From positions 1 through 6,625 of the forward strand of contig JAWWCA010000200.1 in assembly GCA_033720695.1 (NCBI GenBank): DNA of 6,625 nt. Direction: 5' to 3'. The notes under the pieces were generated by a model. The model saw nothing but the letters and a program-made list of their open reading frames with translations, did no database searches and was not told where the DNA came from. Source of the stretch: DATGQT01 sp033720695 (GTDB lineage Bacteria; Bacteroidota; Rhodothermia; Rhodothermales; Rubricoccaceae). Within the stretch, counting starts at the first letter, position 1; every line of letters begins with the position of its first letter. Of this stretch, positions 1 to 6,625 are shown piece after piece. Both the position numbers and the translations under genes were made by a program.

Positions 1-783
1 GGGATCGCCACGGCCGGCGAATCTGTGGGGTTCCTCGGGATCAGCGCGCCTGCCGTCGCCCCGGACGGCTCGGTGCTCCTAAAAGGGTGGAGCACATCCC
101 CGGTCGCGACGCTCCTCCGCTTCACGGCCGACGGCGCGCTCGATGCCACATTTGGGACCGACGGCATCGCCACGCTCAGCGGGATCGGCCCCTCGACGGC
201 TCAGTACGCCGCGATCCAGCCCGATGGGAAGTACCTCATATCGGGCGACACCGAGCTCCAGGGCGGCGACATCCACATCCTCCTCGCGCGGGTGATGCAC
301 GACGGCTCGCTCGATCCCGGCTTCGGCATCACGGGCTCCGGTTTTACCTCGTTCGATGTGATGTCGGGAGGGGGATTCAAAACCGGCTGGACGGTAGGGC
401 TCGACGCCGACGGGCGAATCCTCATGGTGGGGAACGACTACGGCGCGTCCCCCACGCTCAGCTTCGTCGCACGTTTCGAGAACGACATCACGGTGACCAT
501 AGAGCCAACCGCACAGCCGCTGGGGCTCACGCTGAGCGCTCCTGCTCCCAACCCGACGAGCGGCTCGACCTCGCTCGCGTACACACTGACCCAGGCCACG
601 CCCATTCGCGCGAGCGTGTTCGACCTTCTCGGGCGCGAGATCGCGGTCCTGGCCGAGGGGGATCGCACCGCCGGACAGCATGAGGTCATCATCGAAGCGA
701 CGCGGCTGCCGCCTGGCCTCTACGTCGTCCGCTTCACTGCGGGATCCGCGTCCCTCACCCGCCGGCTCTCCGTCGTCCACTAG
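1..783 (+). CDS. Delta-60 repeat protein with C-terminal T9SS type A sorting domain (3' part of gene)
   Basis: The frame is open from the first base and ends at TAG 781-783, so this is the last 260 or so residues of a longer protein. The visible part starts inside a delta-60 repeat. The repeat's second half, of the type (Q/x)PDGK-h-h-h-x-G, occurs three times: PDGSVLLKG, QPDGKYLISG and DADGRILMVG. Its first half occurs twice: DGALDATFGTDGIAT and DGSLDPGFG. Such repeats are thought to form beta-propeller-like extracellular structures. From about base 520 to the end the protein matches the Por secretion tail: a SAPAPNPTSG motif, then FDLLGREIAVLAEG, then LPPGLYVVRF and a short basic end. In Bacteroidota that domain directs export across the outer membrane by the type IX system and attachment to the cell surface. 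The GTG at base 25 lies inside the repeat and is not the start. Some codons (ATA at 238 and 499, CTA-AAA at 79) are less GC-biased than in the neighbouring genes. Substrate and role are unknown. Confidence 0.9.
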   Translation, partial: GIATAGESVGFLGISAPAVAPDGSVLLKGWSTSPVATLLRFTADGALDATFGTDGIATLSGIGPSTAQYAAIQPDGKYLISGDTELQGGDIHILLARVMHDGSLDPGFGITGSGFTSFDVMSGGGFKTGWTVGLDADGRILMVGNDYGASPTLSFVARFENDITVTIEPTAQPLGLTLSAPAPNPTSGSTSLAYTLTQATPIRASVFDLLGREIAVLAEGDRTAGQHEVIIEATRLPPGLYVVRFTAGSASLTRRLSVVH

Positions 784-822
784 CGGGTGCCGATCCGGTG
801 GGCCAGACGACGCGCACCCGCT
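782..822. terminator. Hairpin overlapping the stop codon of the surface-protein gene
   Basis: AGCGGGTGC at 782-790 is a perfect inverted repeat of GCACCCGCT at 814-822, giving a 9-bp stem with a 23-base loop. The left arm includes the last two bases of the TAG stop. No T-run follows, so it is not a textbook intrinsic terminator. Its place at the gene end, between convergent genes, makes a role in termination or mRNA 3'-end protection plausible. Confidence 0.45.
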
Positions 823-857
823 GAGCCCACGCCCGGCTTAGCCTGCCCTGGTGGGGC

Positions 858-889
858 AGCGCCTCCGGAGCTCCGGCTCCGGGGGCGCT
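858..889. terminator. Strong 14-bp hairpin in the convergent intergenic region, probable bidirectional terminator
   Basis: Bases 858-871 pair with 876-889 around a four-base loop (TCCG, 872-875). All 14 pairs form if one G-T wobble (864 with 883) is allowed. The stem is nearly all G/C. It lies 75 bases past the plus-strand stop and 37 bases past the minus-strand topoisomerase stop. No T-run follows on either strand, so termination would have to work without a U-tract or with Rho. A 6-bp hairpin (843-848 with 854-859) competes for its left foot, and a perfect GGCCCGGGCC palindrome sits at 896-905. The perfect 12-base palindrome CCGGAGCTCCGG (865-876) lies inside the stem. Confidence 0.5.
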
Positions 890-925
890 CGGGATGGCCC
901 GGGCCGCGGAATGGGACGAGGCTCG

Positions 926-3265
<2,340 letters not shown>

Positions 3266-3409
3266 GCGGTTCGGCTTTGCAATAACGGCCTGCTGACCGG
3301 TTCGAGGCCTGGCCCACCAAGGTACGGCCGCCCTGTGTCAACCCGCGTCACAGTGGACAACCCGGAGATAACGGCCTTCACGACCGCCCCCCACCCCAGC
3401 CCGCGCCCG
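3266..3409 (-). promoter_or_regulatory. Leader region of the topoisomerase gene, candidate promoter
   Basis: This 144-base gap is the longest stretch upstream of any minus-strand gene here. On the minus strand GGCCGTTAT occurs twice, at 3376-3368 and 3290-3282. The second copy continues TTGC and ends 16 bases before the ATG. The AT-rich GTTATT core could be a -10-type element in a very GC-rich background. A TTGACA (3341-3336) is present but has no acceptable -10 at the right spacing. TACCTTGG (3324-3317) resembles the Bacteroidota -7 box TAnnTTTG with one mismatch, but lacks a -33 TTTG at the expected distance. I infer a promoter here but cannot place it. Confidence 0.3.
3387..3408 (-). other. 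G-quadruplex-type motif just after the lipoprotein stop codon
   Basis: On the minus strand, the coding strand for both flanking genes, four G-runs follow each other with loops of three, two and one bases: GGG (3408-3406), GGG (3402-3400), GGGG (3397-3394) and GGGGGG (3392-3387). This fits the standard G3+N1-7 pattern. It starts one base after the lipoprotein stop. It could form in the transcript and act at the 3' end or in the topoisomerase leader, but in DNA this GC-rich such runs also arise by chance. Confidence 0.5.
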
Positions 3410-3874
3410 CTACCGGTCCGCCGACGCCGTGCGGACGGCCTCGAACCGCCCCGCGGCGATCGGCCCGGCGAACCCGACGTGCTGCCACGTCCCCTCGATC
3501 CGCGCCCCGTCGTCGACCAGCCGCCCGGCGAGCCCCACGTTGTCGTCGGCGTTCTCCGGGTGGAGGTCGATGCTGAGCAGCGGCCCCTCGACCGAGTCCT
3601 GGTACGTCCCGACGAGCGAGCCCTCGCCGTCCTGCGGTCCTACCTCGGCGGACGTGGCGACGAGCGTCCAGCTCCCCACCAGCGGCGCGGGCTCCTCCGC
3701 GCTCGCGGATGGGATCCCCCCGATGCGGAGCGTACCGGTCACGACGACCGCGTCGCCGTCGTCGTAGGCCGTGTAGCGAAAGACGTCCCGCCGGGTGTCG
3801 TCGCTGCCGTCGAGGCCGAGGAGCGAGCAGCCGGTGAGCGCGAGGAGGCTGAGGAGGACGACGAGCGCACGCAT
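3410..3874 (-). CDS. Putative lipoprotein, uncharacterised, beta-rich
   Basis: The product is 154 residues. I start at ATG 3874 because it gives a compact lipoprotein signal, MRALVVLLSLLALTGC, with Arg at position 2, a hydrophobic core at 3-13 and lipobox L-T-G-C ending at Cys16. An in-frame TTG at 3901 would add nine residues (with three prolines in front of the signal) and is less likely. The mature part is rich in Asp and Glu, has no further cysteine or membrane segment, and ends at TAG 3412-3410. A short motif, hydrophobic-x-G-x-(W/Y/L/F), recurs at glycines 47, 67, 89, 117, 128 and 142 (VTGTL, LVGSW, LVGTY, LAGRL, IEGTW, AAGRF). This suggests a series of antiparallel beta strands as in lipocalin-like or other small beta-barrel folds. 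I recognise no family. It should be anchored to a membrane, probably the outer one. It lies 69 bases after the AlbA_2 gene and 144 before the topoisomerase gene. No ribosome binding site is visible. Confidence 0.82.
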   Translation of the reverse strand: MRALVVLLSLLALTGCSLLGLDGSDDTRRDVFRYTAYDDGDAVVVTGTLRIGGIPSASAEEPAPLVGSWTLVATSAEVGPQDGEGSLVGTYQDSVEGPLLSIDLHPENADDNVGLAGRLVDDGARIEGTWQHVGFAGPIAAGRFEAVRTASADR

Positions 3875-3907
3875 GGACGGGGGGATCGGGACGCGCGACA
3901 AGCTAGC

Positions 3908-3925
3908 GCGCCCGTGCCGGGGCGC
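3908..3925 (-). terminator. Weak hairpin between the AlbA_2 and lipoprotein genes
   Basis: GCGCCC (3908-3913) pairs with GGGCGC (3920-3925), a 6-bp all-GC stem with a six-base loop. It begins 18 bases after the stop codon of the AlbA_2 gene. An overlapping alternative, GGGGC (3919-3923) with GCCCC (3927-3931), would exclude it. Neither is followed by a T-run on the minus strand. It may attenuate transcription or be only a product of the high GC content. Confidence 0.25.
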
Positions 3926-3943
3926 AGCCCCATTCGGAGCGCC

Positions 3944-4597
3944 CTACGCGTCGTAAGCCACGGTGAAGTAGTCCTCGCCCGTCTCGGGGTGGAGCCGGAG
4001 GATGCGCGCCTCGGCGAGGAGGACGAGCGTCTTCGACGCCTTCCAGAGCGGGAGCGCGGCGAGGCGGGCGTACTGGCGCACGGTGATCCGCTCGTAGCGC
4101 TCGAGGTACTTCATCAGCTGCTGCTCCTTCTCCCCGAACGTGAACCGGACGTCGCGGGGGCGCCGCTCGGCCTTCATCAGCGCCACGGCCTCCCGGCTCG
4201 CCTCGACGCTCTCGTGGCCGACGCGGACGAACGCCGTCCGCTTCCCGTTCGCCCCCTCCTCCCCCACGAGGAAGTGCGGCTTGTCTGCGCTCGCCGGCAC
4301 GTCGATGACGAGGACCTCCCGGCGGCGCGAGACGCGGACGCCCTCGATGCGGAGGCGGACGGGCGGCTCGCAGTGGGCGTCGAGCGCGCCGCGGAGCGCG
4401 AACAGCTCCTCCTCGGTGTCCTTCAGCCCCACGAGGGTGCCGTCGTCGCCGACGCCGAGGAGGACCCGGCCGCCGCGGCCGTTGGCGAGGGCGATGACCT
4501 CGCGGGCGATCCGTTCCGGCCGGGGGACCCGGTGCTTGAATTCGAGGTGGGGCCCCTCGCCCAGAGCGACGAGGCGCCGGAGGTCGTTGGCGTCCAT
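3944..4597 (-). CDS. Schlafen AlbA_2 domain protein with C-terminal winged helix (putative DNA/RNA-binding)
   Basis: This 217-residue protein has an AlbA_2 (Schlafen-type, formerly AAA_4) domain at about 10-135. The markers are E14-GPHLEFK (E19, K21), then ALANGRGGRVLLGVGDDG (36-53) followed by LVG, then EVLVIDVPASADKPHFL (94-110) and AFVRVGHES (122-130). A predicted winged helix fills about 155-217, with EKEQQLMKYLERYERITVRQ leading in. AlbA_2 proteins are often labelled ATP-binding, but the domain is better known for nucleic-acid binding. In some Schlafens an E-x4-E pair with a later Asp cuts tRNA or rRNA, and this protein keeps E14-x4-E19-x-K21 and D51/D52. Whether it is a nuclease or a regulator cannot be told from sequence. 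The start is ATG 4597: the frame stays open far upstream, but only through the gpsA gene in another frame, and domain homology begins about ten residues after this ATG. A GTG directly upstream (4600) is a minor alternative. The gap to the gpsA stop is 41 bases, so co-transcription is possible. Confidence 0.92.
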   Translation of the reverse strand: MDANDLRRLVALGEGPHLEFKHRVPRPERIAREVIALANGRGGRVLLGVGDDGTLVGLKDTEEELFALRGALDAHCEPPVRLRIEGVRVSRRREVLVIDVPASADKPHFLVGEEGANGKRTAFVRVGHESVEASREAVALMKAERRPRDVRFTFGEKEQQLMKYLERYERITVRQYARLAALPLWKASKTLVLLAEARILRLHPETGEDYFTVAYDA

Positions 4598-4638
4598 CAC
4601 AGAGAAAATAACGGTTCCGGAGAGGCGTCCAGTACGCA
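4598..4638 (-). promoter_or_regulatory. Possible promoter element before the AlbA_2 gene
   Basis: On the minus strand this gap reads CCGGAACCGTTATTTTCTCT and then GTG-ATG. It is the most AT-rich patch in this part of the window. CCGTTATT (4614-4607) is identical to the octamer in front of the topoisomerase gene (3288-3281). TATTTT resembles the first part of the Bacteroidota -7 box TAnnTTTG. If it is a -10/-7 element, the transcript would have almost no leader. No matching -33/-35 box is evident. Confidence 0.27.
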
Positions 4639-5688
4639 CTAGGCCTGGGCCGGGACGTCCTCCGCCTTCGGGTCCCGCGTCATCAGCTCGCCGACGGCGT
4701 CCTCGGGGCGCAGCCCGTCGAAGAGGATGGCGTGGATGGCCTCCGTGATCGGCATCTCGACGCCGTGGCGCCGGGCGAGGGCGCGGACGGAGAGCGTCGT
4801 GCGCACGCCCTCGACCACCATCGTCATCGCGGCCTCGGCCTCCTCCCGGCCCATCCCGGCGCCGACGAGCTCGCCGAAGCGGCGGTTCCGGCTGTGCCGG
4901 CTGAAGCAGGTCACGACGAGGTCGCCCAGGCCGGCGAGGCCGGCGAACGTGTGGGGGTCGGCGCCGAGGGCGAGGCCGAGCCGCTTGATCTCGGCGAGCC
5001 CGCGCGTGACGAGCGCTGCCTTCGCGTTGTCGCCCAGCCCGAGGCCGTCGCCGATGCCGGCCGCGATCGCCATCACGTTCTTGACCGAGCCGGCGATCTC
5101 GACGCCGAGGAGGTCGGCGTTGCCGTAGACGCGGAGGTCCCGCGTCATGAACGCCCGCTGCACGCGCTCGGCCTCGGCCGGGTCCGGGATCGCCACGACG
5201 ACCGAGGTCGGCCGGCTGGCGGCGACCTCCTCGGCGTGGCTCGGCCCGTAGAGCACGCCGATCCGGTCGGGGTCCTCGGCCTCGAGCACGTCGCGGAGCA
5301 CGCCCGTGGTCGTCAAGAGCGTCTCGTTCTCGATCCCCTTGGCGACGGAGACGACGGTGAGGTCGGGGCAGGTGCGGTGGGCGACCTGCTCCGCCACGCC
5401 GCGGACGAACTGGCTGGGCGTGGCGAAGACCCAGAGCCGAGCCCGCGCGGCGGCGGCGTCGAGGTCGCTCGTGATGCGGACGGCGTCCGGGAGGAGGGCC
5501 TCGGGGAGGTAGGCCTCGTTGCGCCCGGTGGCGCGGATGGCGGCGGCGTGGTCCTCCCGCCGGGCCCACAGCGTCACGGGGTGGCCGCCGTGCGCGGCGA
5601 GGCTGAAGGCGAGGGCGGTCCCCCAGCTCCCCGCGCCGAAGACGGCGACAGGCTCCGGGGCGCCGGGGCGCGATGCGGTCGCTTCCAT
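4639..5688 (-). CDS. gpsA: NAD(P)+-dependent glycerol-3-phosphate dehydrogenase
   Basis: GpsA reversibly reduces dihydroxyacetone phosphate to sn-glycerol 3-phosphate in the cytoplasm, supplying the backbone for phospholipid synthesis. The protein is 349 residues, slightly above the usual 330-340 because of a short Pro/Ala-rich N-terminus and an acidic tail. The Rossmann dinucleotide motif FGAGSWGTA is at 17-25. It is followed by ATPSQFVRG (89-97), SVAKGIE with Lys117, the GPSHAEEV substrate loop (148-155), and GSVKNVMAIAAGIGDGLGLG (200-219) with the catalytic Lys203. The C-terminal helical domain has RGLAEIKRLG (229-238) and AGLGDLVVTCFSRHSRNRRFG (Asp256 and the SRNR loop). All key residues are present, so it should be active. 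The ATG at 5688 puts the GxGxxG about 17 residues in. The TAG stop is at 4641-4639. It lies 43 bases after purM and 41 before the AlbA_2 gene, all on one strand. No Shine-Dalgarno sequence is visible before the start. Confidence 0.98.
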   Translation of the reverse strand: MEATASRPGAPEPVAVFGAGSWGTALAFSLAAHGGHPVTLWARREDHAAAIRATGRNEAYLPEALLPDAVRITSDLDAAAARARLWVFATPSQFVRGVAEQVAHRTCPDLTVVSVAKGIENETLLTTTGVLRDVLEAEDPDRIGVLYGPSHAEEVAASRPTSVVVAIPDPAEAERVQRAFMTRDLRVYGNADLLGVEIAGSVKNVMAIAAGIGDGLGLGDNAKAALVTRGLAEIKRLGLALGADPHTFAGLAGLGDLVVTCFSRHSRNRRFGELVGAGMGREEAEAAMTMVVEGVRTTLSVRALARRHGVEMPITEAIHAILFDGLRPEDAVGELMTRDPKAEDVPAQA

Positions 5689-5731
5689 GCGGGTGCTACG
5701 ACGGAGGCGGCGTGGAGGTCCGGGCCGGCGG

Positions 5732-6625
5732 CTACCCCGCCCTCACCACCCGCCCCACCGGGAAGGCGGGCTCGCCGAGGGCGCCGAGGACCGTCAGGGC
5801 GCGCGCGCGCGTCGCCTCGGGCACGACGGCCACGAGCCCGACGCCGAGGTTGAACGTCCGCCGCATATCGTCCTCGGGGACCGCGCCGGTCTCCTGGATG
5901 AGCTGGAAGATCGGCGGGCGCCGCCACGCGTCCCAGTCGAACGCGGCCCGGAGCCCGTCGGGCACGATCCGCCGGGTGTTGCCTTCGAGGCCGCCGCCGG
6001 TGACGTGGGCGAAGCCGTGGGGGATGCGCTCGGACACGAGCGCCTGGATGGCGTCGAGGTAGGAGCGGTGGACGCGGAGGAGCGCCTCACCGACGCTCTC
6101 GCCCCCCAGCGCCTCGGGCTGGTCGGCCGCGACGTAGCGCTCGAAGAGCACCTTCCGCGCGAGCGAGTAGCCGTTCGTGTGGAGGCCCGTGGACGGGAGG
6201 CCGAGGAGCACGTCGCCCTCGGCGATCTCCGACCCGTCGAGGATGTCGCGCCGCTCGACGACGCCGACGACGCAGCCGGCGAGGTCGTAGTCGCCGGGGC
6301 GGTAGAGGTCAGGCATCTCGGCCGTCTCGCCGCCGATGAGCGCGCACCCGTTCGCCTTGCACCCCCGGGCGAACCCCTGGACGACCTGCTCGGCCACGGC
6401 CGGCTTGAGCGTGCCCGTCGAGAAGTAGTCGAGGAAGAAGAGCGGGCGGGCGCCGCACACGGCGATGTCGTTGACGCAGTGGTTGACCAGATCCTGACCA
6501 ACGGTGTCGTGCCGCCCCGCCGCGTGTGCCACCTTCAGCTTTGTACCGACACCATCGACCGACGACACCAGGACGGGTCTTCGGTACGCCGATAGGTCCA
6601 ACTCGAAAAAAGCGCCAAACGCACC
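5732..6625 (-). CDS. purM: Phosphoribosylformylglycinamidine cyclo-ligase (AIR synthase), 5' end outside window
   Basis: PurM closes the imidazole ring of FGAM with ATP to give AIR, the fifth step of purine synthesis, as a cytoplasmic dimer. The frame is open to the right edge, showing 297 residues. The family is about 340-350 long, so some 40-50 N-terminal residues are missing. At the edge one reads GAFGAFFELDLSAYRRPVL, the usual start of the first domain, so the in-frame TTG at 6601 is internal. Motifs in order are SSVDGVGTK (about 6541-6565), VNHCVNDIAVCGARPLFFLD, ALIGGETAEMPDLY (ATP/phosphate binding), GLPSTGLHTNGYSLAR, HVTGGGLEGNTRRIVP and RRTFNLGVGLVAVVP. None looks damaged. Stop is TAG at 5734-5732. 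A (GC)-dinucleotide run at 5799-5811 lies in the C-terminal coding part. gpsA follows after 43 bases on the same strand, so the two may be co-transcribed, though their pathways differ. Confidence 0.97.
   Translation of the reverse strand, partial: GAFGAFFELDLSAYRRPVLVSSVDGVGTKLKVAHAAGRHDTVGQDLVNHCVNDIAVCGARPLFFLDYFSTGTLKPAVAEQVVQGFARGCKANGCALIGGETAEMPDLYRPGDYDLAGCVVGVVERRDILDGSEIAEGDVLLGLPSTGLHTNGYSLARKVLFERYVAADQPEALGGESVGEALLRVHRSYLDAIQALVSERIPHGFAHVTGGGLEGNTRRIVPDGLRAAFDWDAWRRPPIFQLIQETGAVPEDDMRRTFNLGVGLVAVVPEATRARALTVLGALGEPAFPVGRVVRAG

Noticed and set aside
3336..3341. Perfect TTGACA on the minus strand as a -35 box
   Set aside because: The hexamer 17 bases downstream is GGTGGG, not a -10 box, and neither 16 nor 18 spacing helps. 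Bacteroidota promoters also use a different consensus.
3333..3353. CTGTG/CACAG inverted repeat in the topoisomerase leader as an operator
   Set aside because: There are only five matching bases per arm with a mismatch on both sides, which is too little to call a site.
3875..3901. TTG at 3901 as start of the lipoprotein
   Set aside because: It would put nine extra residues, including three prolines, before an already complete signal peptide; ATG 3874 is better.
4598..5569. Upstream extension of the AlbA_2 reading frame through gpsA
   Set aside because: The added residues are Arg/Pro/Gly-rich shadow sequence. The AlbA_2 homology begins just after ATG 4597.
5799..5811. Alternating GC run inside purM
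   Set aside because: At 13 bases it codes normally and matches the local codon bias. It could slip or adopt Z-form, but nothing supports a function.
4732..5853. A long plus-strand open frame opposite gpsA and the end of purM
   Set aside because: It has the same shadow-type composition and no domain, while the opposite strand carries two well-matched enzymes.
6599..6601. TTG as the start of purM
   Set aside because: The frame stays open to the window edge and the upstream residues match the normal PurM N-terminal region, so the gene is simply cut by the window.

Overview
The window looks like ordinary chromosome from a very GC-rich member of the Bacteroidota/Rhodothermota side of the tree. 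The best indicator is the first gene, whose product ends in a type IX secretion (Por) sorting domain, a system confined to that group. The forms of PurM, GpsA and the type IIA topoisomerase subunit fit this, and none of the four visible start codons has a Shine-Dalgarno sequence. A marine or halotolerant Rhodothermota bacterium (Salinibacter/Rubrivirga-like) is my best guess. That is an inference from composition and protein style, not a proven assignment.

Layout. At the left edge (1-783, plus strand) is the 3' part of a gene for a large secreted delta-60-repeat protein with a T9SS type A tail. It runs tail to tail into the rest of the window; the 142-base convergent gap (784-925) holds several strong palindromes that probably serve as a two-way terminator. 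Everything else is on the minus strand. Read in transcription order from the right edge it is: purM (5732-6625, 5' end cut off by the window), gpsA (4639-5688), a Schlafen AlbA_2-domain/winged-helix protein (3944-4597), a small lipoprotein (3410-3874), and a ParC-like type IIA topoisomerase A subunit (926-3265). The gaps are 43, 41, 69 and 144 bases. The first three genes could be one transcript. The topoisomerase gene has the largest leader, with two copies of a GGCCGTTAT motif and a G-quadruplex-type run, so it probably has its own promoter.

How the genes relate. purM (purine synthesis), gpsA (glycerol-3-phosphate for phospholipids) and the topoisomerase (decatenation or supercoiling) are housekeeping genes that share no pathway; the cluster looks like conserved gene order rather than a functional unit. 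The less ordinary members are the stand-alone AlbA_2 protein, which keeps acidic and lysine residues resembling the Schlafen nuclease centre, and the uncharacterised lipoprotein, which has a repeated G-x-aromatic/hydrophobic beta-strand pattern. I found no mobile element, CRISPR array, tRNA or rRNA, and no convincing new multi-gene system.
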